A stretch of 64,000 nt of DNA from Paenibacillus donghaensis. GTDB taxonomy: Bacteria > Bacillota > Bacilli > Paenibacillales > Paenibacillaceae. Below the pieces are notes generated by a model that made no database searches, had not been told where the DNA came from, and saw only the letters and a program-made list of their open reading frames with translations. The position numbers and the translations under genes were made by a program. The DNA lies in assembly GCF_002192415.1 (NCBI RefSeq), contig NZ_CP021780.1:6448001-6512000 (forward strand), read 5' to 3'. Positions 1 to 8,051 of this stretch are shown here, piece by piece (within the stretch, counting starts at the first letter, position 1; each line of letters begins with the position of its first letter).

Positions 1-106
1 CATTGCCAGACATTTGGCAGAGAAGCTTGGCGGAAGTCTGGAAGCCTGTTCCGTCCCCGGTGAGATGACCTCTTTCATTCTGCTGCTTCCCGAAGCTGCG
101 CGTTGA
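1..106 (+). CDS. Sensor histidine kinase, C-terminal end only (partial)
   Basis: An open frame enters from the left edge (codons from base 2) and stops at TGA 104-106. It encodes 34 residues beginning IARHLAEKLGG and ending FILLLPEAAR. The pattern of a helix, a Gly-Gly-Ser-Leu turn, about ten residues and then FxLLLP is the usual C-terminal end of a HATPase_c domain (G2 region). It lies 105 bp upstream of an ABC exporter on the same strand, a common arrangement for peptide-antibiotic sensing and export modules. The sensor domain is outside the window, so its ligand cannot be inferred. Confidence 0.6.
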   Translation, partial: IARHLAEKLGGSLEACSVPGEMTSFILLLPEAAR

Positions 107-159
107 GTTGCGCCTCTACCCGCACTTAAAGAAAACGTAAGATTTGCTTCATATCCACG

Positions 160-181
160 TAAGGATAGGGGATTATCCTTA
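160..181. promoter_or_regulatory. Inverted repeat upstream of the ABC exporter, candidate operator
   Basis: TAAGGATA (160-167) and TATCCTTA (174-181) form perfect 8-bp arms around a 6-bp spacer. It sits 29 bp upstream of the exporter ATG, between the histidine kinase stop and the ABC gene. It is AT-rich with no T-run, so it suits an operator (perhaps for the response regulator paired with the kinase) better than a terminator. The role is inferred. Confidence 0.4.
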
Positions 182-210
182 AGCCATACCTTACATACAG
201 GAGTGATCCC

Positions 211-1125
211 ATGCCCAATCCAATTCTGCAAACGCACCAGTTAAACAAGCTGTACCGGAAGTCCCATGTCGTCGAGAATCTGAATCTGAAGGTTGAGCCA
301 GGTGATATCTATGGCCTGCTCGGCCAGAATGGTGCCGGTAAAACCACCACGCTGCGCATGCTGCTCGGGCTGATTAAGCCCACCTCAGGCTATATCGAAT
401 GGTATGGTCATGCGCTGACCCGCTCGCTTTATGGACGGATTGGTTCAATCATCGAAACCCCCGGCTTCTATCCGCAGTTGAGCGTTGCCGAGAATCTGGA
501 GCTGCACCGCCGGATGAGCGGCATTCCCGAAAAAGAAACCGTGATGGAATATCTCAAACTGGTGGGACTGGAGAAGGCCGCCCAGAAAAAAGCCAAGCAG
601 CTGTCGCTGGGTATGAAGCAACGCCTCGGCATCGCCCGTGCGATGATGCACCGGCCGGACATGCTGATTCTCGATGAGCCGATTAACGGCCTCGATCCGC
701 TGGGCATTAAGGAGACGCGCGAGCTGATCGTTGACCTGCAGCGCAAACGCGAGATTACCGTCCTGATCTCGAGCCATATCCTGGGTGAAATCCAGCTGAT
801 GGCCAACCGCATCGGCATCATGCACCAGGGCAGGCTGATTGAGCAGCTCGATTATGAGGATATTCAGGGCAAGAACCGCCATTATCTTGAACTCAAGGTT
901 GACGATGATCAGCGCACAGCCGTTATTCTTGAGCGAGAGCTTCTGCTCACCAACTTCCAGGTATGGGAGCGGGGGATTATCCGCCTCTACGAAGGGTTTC
1001 AGGACAGCGGGGCCATCAACCGCCGGCTCGTCGGAGAAGGCATTGAAGTGAAAGAGCTGACAATTCAGAGCGATTCTCTGGAAGACTTCTTCATCCAGGC
1101 AACCACCCGAAAGGAGCTGGCCTAA
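211..1125 (+). CDS. ABC transporter ATP-binding protein, bacitracin/lantibiotic-export type
   Basis: This 304-residue ATPase should power the membrane partner encoded just downstream. Walker A is GQNGAGKTT (about residues 38-46), the signature is LSLGMKQR (about 131-138), Walker B is MLILDEP (about 151-157) and an SSH switch histidine follows. The roughly 80-residue C-terminal extension and overall sequence resemble the BcrA/LanF group, which exports peptide antibiotics for self-protection. GGAG lies about 7 bases before the ATG. The next gene starts 1 base after its stop, so the two are co-translated. Resistance to a peptide antibiotic is a family-based guess; the substrate is unknown. Confidence 0.85.
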   Translation: MPNPILQTHQLNKLYRKSHVVENLNLKVEPGDIYGLLGQNGAGKTTTLRMLLGLIKPTSGYIEWYGHALTRSLYGRIGSIIETPGFYPQLSVAENLELHRRMSGIPEKETVMEYLKLVGLEKAAQKKAKQLSLGMKQRLGIARAMMHRPDMLILDEPINGLDPLGIKETRELIVDLQRKREITVLISSHILGEIQLMANRIGIMHQGRLIEQLDYEDIQGKNRHYLELKVDDDQRTAVILERELLLTNFQVWERGIIRLYEGFQDSGAINRRLVGEGIEVKELTIQSDSLEDFFIQATTRKELA

Positions 1126-1126
1126 G

Positions 1127-1864
1127 ATGCTCTACAATGAATGGCTTAAGTTCCGCAGATCAGGTCTGTTCTGGACCTTGCCTGTGGTTGGCCTGTTCAG
1201 TCCGCTGCTGTTTATGGCCTTGCGGCTCTCGGAGAAGCTGCGGTACACAGACTCTCAAACGATGCCCTGGATAGAATATTTAGGGAACGAGAAAACGTTC
1301 TTTTGTTTTTTTATAGTGATCATATGGCTGGGAGTTGTCGCCAGTCAGTTGATATCCAGGGAATATACAGACCACACCGTCTCCATCCTCTACACCTATC
1401 CAACCTCCAGGGTTGCAATTATCATCACAAAAACGGTTATCGTGGGATTTATTCTTCTGCTGACCCAGGCCTTCGAATTCACCGGATTGTACTTTACCAG
1501 CTGGATTTATAAAGGAGAGGCGATGCCAGGTGATTTGCTGGTGCAGGAGCTTCAGCGAACAGGTGTCTCCTTGCTGGGTCAATTCGCCCTGGTGCCGCTG
1601 TTTGTGTGCCTCAGCCAGCTCGGACGTTCTATTCTGCTGCCTACGATGGCCGCCATCGGACTCATGATCACCAATCCAATGGTGATGGCGCTATATCCCA
1701 CTTCCTACTCGCCTTTCGTTATGTATGCCTCGTCTTATGTAACGATAATGTCGAATTCAGCCGCTCTTCCTGTCGGGCATGTCCTGCTGGTCGATCTGAT
1801 AATGTTTGCTGTTACTATGGGCGTTCTTCTGCTCCATACGATGAAGATGGAAATCCGCAGTTAG
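1127..1864 (+). CDS. ABC-2 type transporter permease
   Basis: This 245-residue membrane protein has about six hydrophobic segments (near residues 15-32, 55-75, 100-125, 145-165, 170-190 and 215-237). The N-terminus MLYNEWLKFRRSGLF is typical of the BcrB-like ABC-2 permeases that pair with the ATPase encoded upstream. It is separated from that gene by a single base and is surely its partner. Its TAG stop (1862-1864) interlocks with the TAA stop of comFC on the other strand (1861-1863), so the two converging transcripts meet with no spacer and no visible terminator. Confidence 0.8.
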   Translation: MLYNEWLKFRRSGLFWTLPVVGLFSPLLFMALRLSEKLRYTDSQTMPWIEYLGNEKTFFCFFIVIIWLGVVASQLISREYTDHTVSILYTYPTSRVAIIITKTVIVGFILLLTQAFEFTGLYFTSWIYKGEAMPGDLLVQELQRTGVSLLGQFALVPLFVCLSQLGRSILLPTMAAIGLMITNPMVMALYPTSYSPFVMYASSYVTIMSNSAALPVGHVLLVDLIMFAVTMGVLLLHTMKMEIRS

Positions 1865-2796
1865 GACCGTGCCCAGGTCAGGCTATAGATCTCTGCGTCG
1901 TAGCCCATTTCAGCCGCCAGGCGGCTCACCACCTGCGCACAGGCGCGGATCGTGCTTCCCGTTGTATAAATATCATCTACAATGATGATCCGCAGCGGTC
2001 GTTCTAGAGGCCCGATGGCGTTCACAGCCACTCTTAGCATCGGTCTCATCGCCGGGTCGGGGTTGGCGGCAAAAGCAAACTTCATATCCGCCAGCCGTTC
2101 GGCCCGGCTCTTGAAGCTCTGCTTGGCGGTATGATGGGTGCGGACGAGCAGCGGTAGCTGCGGGATACCCCTGCGCCGGGACAGCACATCCGCCAGCCGC
2201 TCGGCCTGGTTAAAACCCCGCTCATCCAGGCGGGCATTACTGACCGGTACAGGGACTAGCAGATCCGCCTGCCAGCGGGATGCAGCTGTGGAGCCTGAGG
2301 GCGGGGTCGGCGTACGATCGGCGGATGTGGACCTTGGCGGCGGGGCCAGCCTGTGGGCCGTGGTTATGCAGCCTTCCGGGGCTGAGCCTGCGTTAACTTG
2401 CAGAAGCTGCTCCTGTAACAGTTGCTCCATTTCGGCCATCAGCATCACATAAGCAGTGTCCAGCATGGCACCGAGCACAGGGGCATAGCGCTCATTGCCG
2501 CGGTACTTGTATCTTCCCAACCATTCACGCATTTCGGTGCTGTAAGCAACCGCACTGCGGTTGCAGACGATCGGCGAAGGCTCTCCACTGCGGCTGCAGT
2601 CCGGGCAGCCTGTCGCCCGGCCACATTTGCGGCAGCGCGGGCGGGTAATCCAGGGAATGGCTGCGGCACAGGCTGTGCAAATCGCAGGCAGTTGGGAGGA
2701 GAGCCGGGCACGCTTGCCGCAAGACAGACAGATAGGAACCGAGGGGGCCAGCAGCGACTGGGCCCCTTTTAACCATGCATGCAGATTGATATTCAT
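1861..2796 (-). CDS. comFC: ComF family protein (late competence, phosphoribosyltransferase-like)
   Basis: This 311-residue protein has an N-terminal cysteine cluster (CLSCG, CTAC, CRKCG, CPDC; residues about 23-70) that probably binds zinc. A C-terminal phosphoribosyltransferase fold carries the PRPP-loop motif IIIVDDIYTTGST. In Bacillus ComFC acts with ComFA in DNA uptake. The family is usually about 230-240 residues; the extra length is a Pro/Thr/Ser-rich insertion around residues 130-175 between the zinc module and the PRTase core. The ATG overlaps the comFA stop (TAATG), indicating translational coupling, and AAGGAGGG precedes it. Family assignment is firm; the role in competence here is inferred. 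Confidence 0.9.
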   Translation of the reverse strand: MNINLHAWLKGAQSLLAPSVPICLSCGKRARLSSQLPAICTACAAAIPWITRPRCRKCGRATGCPDCSRSGEPSPIVCNRSAVAYSTEMREWLGRYKYRGNERYAPVLGAMLDTAYVMLMAEMEQLLQEQLLQVNAGSAPEGCITTAHRLAPPPRSTSADRTPTPPSGSTAASRWQADLLVPVPVSNARLDERGFNQAERLADVLSRRRGIPQLPLLVRTHHTAKQSFKSRAERLADMKFAFAANPDPAMRPMLRVAVNAIGPLERPLRIIIVDDIYTTGSTIRACAQVVSRLAAEMGYDAEIYSLTWARS

Positions 2797-5030
2797 TACA
2801 ATCCCTCCTTATGGATATAGCCCTGACGGCGGGCAATGCCGTTCATCGTACGGATCTGGGCGATGGCCCCCCGCTGCGCTCTGCTCCACTGGGCGGAAGC
2901 AAACACCACATGTCCTGCCGGGTCTTCTTTGCTTCTCCCTGCCCGGCCGGCCATCTGCACAAGCGAAGCTTCGTCGAACAGACTGCTGTCCGCATCGAGA
3001 ATAATTACATCACTGCGCGGCACGGTAACGCCGCGCTCCAGAATAGTGGTGGTCACCAGCAGCGAGATGTCGCGGTTGCGAAAAGCTGACACCTTCTCAG
3101 CTCGTTCAGCATCCTGAGAAGAGGTTCCCTCAATCGACCTGCCGGGAAAACAATGGCGCAGCAGCTTCAGCAGCCCTTCAATATGAGCGATGCGTGACAC
3201 GAACAAGAAGATCTGGGCCTCCCGGTCCAGGGAGCGCTGCAGCACCTGCACCAGCTTGCGGGGCAGCCTGCCGTGCTTAAGACATTGCTGGACAGACTCC
3301 ATAACCAGATGCTGCGGAACCGGCAGCGGGTGGCCGTGGAAGCGCACCGGCACTCTGGCATGAGCCAGCTTGCCCCGGCGCGCTTCGCGCTGCAGTTGGG
3401 CAGGCGGCGTAGCCGAGAGGTAGATGAAGCAGCCATCCGGCTTGCAGGCTTGCTCTGCCGCATAGGCCAGCATCGGATCATTGTGATACGGGTAGGCATC
3501 CAGCTCATCGATAATCACCAGGTCAAACCCCTGGTGGAAGCGCAGCAGCTGGTGGGTGGTCGCCAGCGTCAGCTGCCCGTCTGCCCAGCGCTCGGCGCTG
3601 CCGCCGTACAGCACCGCCCGGCTGACCGCCGGGAACGCCTTCGCCAGCCGCGGCACCAGCTCCAGCACGACGTCGCGCCGCGGCGTGGCCACCAAGGCCC
3701 GTCCTCCGGCTGCGAGGACGGACTCCAGGAGCGGGAAGATCATTTCTGTCTTCCCGGCTCCCGTCACCGCCCAGAGCAGGAACCGCTCTGGGCAGCTTGC
3801 CGCGGAGCGCCGTGCCGGCTCCGCCAGAAACGCCAGTGCAGCGCCGGCGGCTCCCGCCTGCGCCGCGCTAAGCCCCCACCGGCGTGCCGCCACGGTGGGA
3901 CCGCCCCCGGCCGTGCCCCGCACGGCCGGCAGGGCCGCGCTGCGCAGCAGCAGCGCGCAAGCCCGGCTGCGCCCAAGTGCGAGGCAGGCCTCGCAGTAGG
4001 CGCAGCCCTGGAGGCCGCACGCGGCGCAGGCCGTGCGGCCGGTGGCTTCGCTGCCGCAGCGCAGGCAGCGTGGCCTTAGGGCGCGGTGGGCGGCAGCACC
4101 GCGCCAGGGCAAGTGCGGCAGCAGCGCAGCCGCACGCCTTAGCGCCCCGGGCGCAGCCGGGGCGGGAGCACTGAGGGCGGCGTCCAGCGTCAGCCGCCCC
4201 TGCAGCTGCGCCAGCTGGGCTGCGCCGCGCCAGCGCCCTGCAAGCCCGGGCAGCCGCTCGGCCAGGAGAGCTTCTGCCTCCGGCTGCAGCAGCGAGCGCC
4301 CGCCAAAGAGGCCCAGCAGCGCGTCCGCTGAGCGCTGCAGCTCCTGCAGAGCAGCTGCCCCCATGCCCATGCCCCACTCCCCGCTTCCGCCCTCGGCCCT
4401 AAGCCCAGCACCTCTGTCTCCCACAACCATCTGGATGCCATTGCCAATTCCTACGCCCCACTCCCCGCTTCCATCCACACCTTTAAGCCCAACTTCTCCG
4501 CCTCCTCCAGCTATCTGACTGCGAGCACCCTCCCTGGCCGCCTTATCTTCATCCCAACCCGCTTCCCGCCGCCAAACGGCAATCTCATCCACTGGCCATT
4601 TCCCCGGCTTGCCCGCCTCTCCCCTTGCCTCATGCTCTTCTTTAAGCTCATTAGCGAGACTACCATCAATATAAGCAGCCCATTCCGCGCTTGCCCAACT
4701 CTTCATCCCGCCCCTTGGCCTAAACCCTGAGCGCAGCTTCACTGCCCAGCCCAGCGGCAATCCGCTGGAGAGAATAACCATAGTTTCGGCAGGACTTCGT
4801 TTACGAACCTTATCTGCTCTTCCCCCCCTGCTGTCTCCTCTGTTCAATGCCTTACTTCCCCCTCGTGTCCCATTCCTGCTCCCGTCCCAGCCTACTCCTT
4901 CACTCCCATTCATCCTTACGTTCCCAGAATCATCCCCACCCAGCCACCACAACCTGTCCACCTCCAGCTCCAACGACACCCACAATTCCCATTGCCCACT
5001 GCTCTCCACCGCATAAACTGCTGCCCGCAT
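2796..5030 (-). CDS. comFA: ComFA-like DNA helicase/translocase (competence)
   Basis: This 744-residue superfamily-2 helicase drives single-stranded DNA import in Bacillus. A four-cysteine zinc finger (RCLRCG...CAAC, CAYCEAC) is followed by Walker A AVTGAGKTEM, the DEAD-box variant DELDAYPY, motif III SATP and motif VI QMAGRAGR. The start is placed at the ATG at 5030 because AAAGGAGGAGAA precedes it; an in-frame upstream codon at 5075 has no such site. The protein is far longer than Bacillus ComFA (about 460 residues). Its first roughly 330 residues include Gly/Asp/Arg-rich low-complexity sequence with an imperfect 28-residue tandem repeat (DNA about 4370-4540). Helicase identity is certain; the function of the N-terminal expansion is unknown. 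Confidence 0.88.
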   Translation of the reverse strand: MRAAVYAVESSGQWELWVSLELEVDRLWWLGGDDSGNVRMNGSEGVGWDGSRNGTRGGSKALNRGDSRGGRADKVRKRSPAETMVILSSGLPLGWAVKLRSGFRPRGGMKSWASAEWAAYIDGSLANELKEEHEARGEAGKPGKWPVDEIAVWRREAGWDEDKAAREGARSQIAGGGGEVGLKGVDGSGEWGVGIGNGIQMVVGDRGAGLRAEGGSGEWGMGMGAAALQELQRSADALLGLFGGRSLLQPEAEALLAERLPGLAGRWRGAAQLAQLQGRLTLDAALSAPAPAAPGALRRAAALLPHLPWRGAAAHRALRPRCLRCGSEATGRTACAACGLQGCAYCEACLALGRSRACALLLRSAALPAVRGTAGGGPTVAARRWGLSAAQAGAAGAALAFLAEPARRSAASCPERFLLWAVTGAGKTEMIFPLLESVLAAGGRALVATPRRDVVLELVPRLAKAFPAVSRAVLYGGSAERWADGQLTLATTHQLLRFHQGFDLVIIDELDAYPYHNDPMLAYAAEQACKPDGCFIYLSATPPAQLQREARRGKLAHARVPVRFHGHPLPVPQHLVMESVQQCLKHGRLPRKLVQVLQRSLDREAQIFLFVSRIAHIEGLLKLLRHCFPGRSIEGTSSQDAERAEKVSAFRNRDISLLVTTTILERGVTVPRSDVIILDADSSLFDEASLVQMAGRAGRSKEDPAGHVVFASAQWSRAQRGAIAQIRTMNGIARRQGYIHKEGL

Positions 5031-5068
5031 TTCTTCTCCTCCTTTGTTTAAAATAGAAGCCTTTATCT

Positions 5069-5318
5069 TTACCACTCAGGACCCTTACCCTTCCGTAAGC
5101 AGGTTCAAGGTTTCCAAGGTGTAACGTGTATGTGGCTATGGGGAGAAACTACCGTTAAATCCCGACTAATGTTCAGTCCCCAAGGCATATAGGGAAAAGT
5201 TACCGCTAATTTGTCCGTCGATCGCATTTCTAAGCGAGTTGGACATAATTAACGATACAAATTCCCTATAAGCTCTTCGAATGGCCTCCCTGAGAACAAA
5301 TAGCGGTAGAATATCCAC
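5069..5318. repeat. Decayed member of the dispersed inverted-repeat element family
   Basis: This gene-free stretch between comFA and a terminator begins TTACCACTCAGGACCC, 14 of 16 matches to the terminal repeat at 40310. It contains four copies of a unit like CTATRGGGAAAnnTACCGCTAA: two forward (about 5137 and 5186) and two inverted (about 5243-5268 and 5298-5315). The order and spacing match the element at 57985-58211, including a GTAATTAACGGTAGAAA/ATAATTAACGATACAAA block. No right-hand terminal repeat is present, so it looks truncated. A 65-codon frame across it (5166-5363) has no coding signs. Confidence 0.6.
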
Positions 5319-5323
5319 AACGC

Positions 5324-5360
5324 AAAAAAGCACACTCCCCCAATTCTGGAGAGTGTGCTT
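5324..5360 (-). terminator. Rho-independent terminator of the glycosyltransferase-like gene
   Basis: Read on the minus strand, AAGCACACTCTCC pairs with GGGGGAGTGTGCTT across a 6-base loop and is followed by TTTTTT. It lies about 20 bases beyond the stop at 5380. Confidence 0.85.
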
Positions 5361-5379
5361 CACCCGTTCCTTGCATATT

Positions 5380-5817
5380 TTACTCGCACTTTGATCCGTA
5401 TCCCCTACTTCCTGCCGGCTTCATAAAAGACAGGAGGGGCTGCTGCCCAGCGGACCGCAAGTCTATGACAATGCCCCCAAGCCTGCCTTCCTTATTAACC
5501 TGAGAGGGATACAGCGCCGGAATCAGATCCAGCGGACAGCTGCTCTGAACCAACCTTGTGACCATGTGAAGTGTCCCGTCCGTCGAACCGTCATCCCATA
5601 ACGTCACACGCGGCAATTTGCCTGCAAGCCCGGCCTGCAGCGCGATCGCACGAAGATAACCTTCCACAACAGACTCATGGTTCCGTACAATGAGAATATA
5701 ATGAATCCATTTACCGGCAGACGTGGTCCGCCTTGTCTGACCACGGCTATGCAGCCAGTGAACCAGCCCTGCCGCAACCGTATACACAGCGGCAATCAAC
5801 AGCAACTGAGCTACCAT
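5380..5817 (-). CDS. Small membrane-anchored glycosyltransferase-2-like protein
   Basis: This 145-residue protein opens with a hydrophobic helix (MVAQLLLIAAVYTVAAGLVH). A segment YILIVRNHES...TLWDDGSTDGT follows, resembling the beta-strand and DDGS nucleotide-sugar loop at the start of GT-A (family 2) glycosyltransferases. The rest of the domain, including a clear DxD and acceptor region, is missing, so catalysis is doubtful. The start at 5817 follows AGGAGGTG; longer in-frame readings up to 5940 run through a region with strong inverted repeats and were not used. It is downstream of degU in the same direction. No precise function is claimed. Confidence 0.7.
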   Translation of the reverse strand: MVAQLLLIAAVYTVAAGLVHWLHSRGQTRRTTSAGKWIHYILIVRNHESVVEGYLRAIALQAGLAGKLPRVTLWDDGSTDGTLHMVTRLVQSSCPLDLIPALYPSQVNKEGRLGGIVIDLRSAGQQPLLSFMKPAGSRGYGSKCE

Positions 5818-5938
5818 GGAGATGCACCTCCTCTGTATACCGCAATATATGCCGGTTGCAAAAGGTCGGTGACTGCCCAGGGTTCCTAAGGGAAAACAAC
5901 CTGCCGAGTTCTGCCTCAAAGAACTGCTGCGGGTTCGC

Positions 5939-5956
5939 ACCCCTAACTTTAGGGGT
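5939..5956. promoter_or_regulatory. Perfect inverted repeat ACCCCTAA-CT-TTAGGGGT
   Basis: Perfect 8-bp arms with a 2-bp centre, 121 bp upstream of the gene starting at 5817. Downstream of it on the minus strand (about 5880-5930) further complementary segments occur (for example AGTTCT...AGAACT). It may therefore be the first helix of a structured leader, or a repressor site. It matches no riboswitch class I could name. Confidence 0.4.
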
Positions 5957-6106
5957 ACGTATTTAAATCAGCATTTTGCAAAATTCGAATGTAACTGCAA
6001 ATTGTAACAATTCCTTGACCTTCCCTCATAACGGAGAAGATCAATTTATGTAACGTGTTCCCGGATATTTGGATTCTCCAAAACGCTCAGTTAAATGTTC
6101 AGCTCT

Positions 6107-6829
6107 TTATAAGGTAACCCAGCCAAATTTAATCGAATTGATTACAGCCTGGGTACGGTCATCCACTTCCATTTTTTGCAGAATGCTGCTGACGTGGTTT
6201 TTTACCGTCTTCTCGCTGATAAACAGATATTCGCCAATCATCTTGTTGCTCTTGCCCTCCGCCATCAGTCGAAGCACTTCCGCTTCGCGGCGTGTGAGCG
6301 GATTGTTATCCCCGGCCACAAACTTCACGCCCGCTTCCTTGACCGGCGTCTCGGTCATGGCTCCCGTTTCGTTCAGATAAGTCATCCGTCTAAGCTGGTT
6401 GATCAGCTTGCCCGTAACCTTGGGATGGATAAAAGCATGCCCTTCACAGACCGAACGGATGGCATTGATCAGCGACTCAGCCTCCATATCTTTCAGTAAA
6501 TAACCGTTGGCTCCCTTGCGCAACGTTTCGAACACATAACTTTCATCGTCATGTATCGATAGAATGATGACCTTTACTGCCGGAAACATCTCCCGCAGCT
6601 TCTGCGTCGCCTCCACTCCGTTCTCAATCGGCATATTGATATCCATCAATACGATATCGGGTTTGTTGCCATTGCAGAATTCCAACACCTGAATCCCGTC
6701 ACCGCATTCCCCAATGACCTCAATATCTTCCTCCATATTCAAAATACGCTTCAAGCCTTCACGGAACAGTTGATGATCATCAGCCAAAAGAACTTTGATG
6801 GGTGCCTTGCCAGAGCTTTGATTGTCCAT
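6107..6829 (-). CDS. degU: Two-component response regulator DegU
   Basis: This 240-residue NarL/LuxR-type regulator is phosphorylated by DegS and controls motility, competence and secreted enzymes in Bacillus. The receiver domain has the acidic pair in [12 protein letters not shown] and the phospho-acceptor Asp63 in VLMDINMP. The C-terminal winged-free HTH reads [19 protein letters not shown] with the recognition helix in [14 protein letters not shown]. The ATG at 6829 follows GGAAGGAG and lies 4 bases after the degS stop. The match to Bacillus DegU runs the full length. Confidence 0.95.
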   Translation of the reverse strand: MDNQSSGKAPIKVLLADDHQLFREGLKRILNMEEDIEVIGECGDGIQVLEFCNGNKPDIVLMDINMPIENGVEATQKLREMFPAVKVIILSIHDDESYVFETLRKGANGYLLKDMEAESLINAIRSVCEGHAFIHPKVTGKLINQLRRMTYLNETGAMTETPVKEAGVKFVAGDNNPLTRREAEVLRLMAEGKSNKMIGEYLFISEKTVKNHVSSILQKMEVDDRTQAVINSIKFGWVTL

Positions 6830-6833
6830 TATT

Positions 6834-8009
6834 TTACTCCTTCCCCTTCTCCACATTCGTCGGAATATGGATTACGATTGTTGTGCCCTGATTCTCGGCG
6901 GATTCAATTTCCAGTCTTCCTTCAAGCAGTTCCACACGTTCCCGCATGCCTACCAGCCCGAAGCTTTCCCGGCTGCCCTGCTCGCTTTTTACCTTCTGCA
7001 CATTAAAACCCAGCCCGTTATCTTTAACGACAATCTTGATTAATTGCGCTTGGTATGTAATTTCCACCAATACGTAACTCGGATAGGCATGTTTCGCCGC
7101 GTTGGACAAGGCTTCCTGAACAAGACGGTATACTGCCGCCTCCATTGCTGAAGATAAGCGGTGCTCCTTGCCTCTGGTTTCAAAAACAGCGCGGATTTTC
7201 GTTTTCTCTTCGAAGTCATGCACATATTTACGCAGCGTAGGAATCAGGCCCAAATCGTCGAGTGCCATCGGGCGCAAATTAAATATGACCTTACGCATTT
7301 CTTCCAGGCTGTAACGAACCTGCCCTTTTAAATCTACTATTTCGTCCTGCACTAACCTAAATTCCTGCTTTACTAGCATTCTTTCTACAATTTCCGTCCT
7401 AAGGACTAGATTCGCCAGCATTTGCGCGGGACCATCGTGAATTTCCCGGGCAATTCTCTTCCGTTCTTCCTCTTGAGCCAGGATTATTTTGAGTCCAATC
7501 ATTTGTCGATTCTTGGCGGATTCGACAATTCTCGTCACTTGACCCAATTCTCCTGACAAATATTCCAGAACTACACTCATTTGCGAACCAATCGATTCTG
7601 CTCTTTCGACCGAATTCTCCACGCTGCGGACCCGCATTTGCAACTCATCCCGTCTGCTGCGCAGGTACACTTCTCTTTCCCTTGTCATCATAAGTTCGAG
7701 CTGAAGCTCTGTTGCCTTCTCATAGGCAATGCGAATATCTTTTTCGGAATAACGGACAAAATCCCGGCTGACTTCTGTCAGCCGGATCCGGGAGCGGTGA
7801 TAGTTCAGCTCCAGCTTGTCCACCTTCAGCAAGGTTTCAGCCGTTTCCTCCATGACCCGCTGCAGTTCCTTGGTGAGCGCAACAAGCTCATCCCGTGCCA
7901 CCTGCAATATTTCAAAAATCTGATATTTGCTGCTCTCCATCACTTCGATGGTATTTTTGATAACGCGATCTATCGCATCGGCTTGGTATTCCACAGATGC
8001 TTGCCCCAT
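6834..8009 (-). CDS. degS: Sensor histidine kinase DegS
   Basis: This 391-residue cytoplasmic kinase lacks membrane segments, as DegS does. A long N-terminal coiled-coil sensor region (residues about 20-170) precedes the HisKA_3 motif EERKRIAREIHDGPAQ with His191. A HATPase_c domain follows, with the N-box in LVQEALSNAAKHA and G-boxes DNGLGF and GLVGMRERV. It phosphorylates DegU, encoded 4 bases downstream. It starts only 42 bp after the upstream secreted-protein gene, and a perfect inverted repeat sits in that gap, so it may have its own promoter. No strong ribosome-binding site precedes the ATG. Confidence 0.95.
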   Translation of the reverse strand: MGQASVEYQADAIDRVIKNTIEVMESSKYQIFEILQVARDELVALTKELQRVMEETAETLLKVDKLELNYHRSRIRLTEVSRDFVRYSEKDIRIAYEKATELQLELMMTREREVYLRSRRDELQMRVRSVENSVERAESIGSQMSVVLEYLSGELGQVTRIVESAKNRQMIGLKIILAQEEERKRIAREIHDGPAQMLANLVLRTEIVERMLVKQEFRLVQDEIVDLKGQVRYSLEEMRKVIFNLRPMALDDLGLIPTLRKYVHDFEEKTKIRAVFETRGKEHRLSSAMEAAVYRLVQEALSNAAKHAYPSYVLVEITYQAQLIKIVVKDNGLGFNVQKVKSEQGSRESFGLVGMRERVELLEGRLEIESAENQGTTIVIHIPTNVEKGKE

Positions 8010-8025
8010 TTCTATCGGATCATAT

Positions 8026-8041
8026 TAAAGGCTTGCCTTTA
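8026..8041. promoter_or_regulatory. Inverted repeat TAAAGGC-TT-GCCTTTA upstream of degS
   Basis: Perfect 7-bp arms fill most of the 42-bp gap between the upstream gene and degS. There is no T-run on the minus strand, so an operator or RNA hairpin near the degS ribosome-binding site is more likely than a terminator. Confidence 0.35.
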
Positions 8042-8051
8042 TATTAACATA

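Noticed and set aside
3273..4518. Long plus-strand open frames (268 and 161 codons) across comFA
   Set aside because: They are antisense to a well-supported helicase; the sequence is Arg/Ala/Pro-rich nonsense caused by high GC, with no ribosome-binding site.
5166..5363. 65-codon minus-strand frame
   Set aside because: It lies within a repeat element and a terminator stem and has no ribosome-binding site or homology.
5850..5960. Cyclic-di-GMP or cyclic-di-AMP riboswitch in the leader
   Set aside because: Some GC helices fit loosely, but the invariant blocks of these classes are missing.
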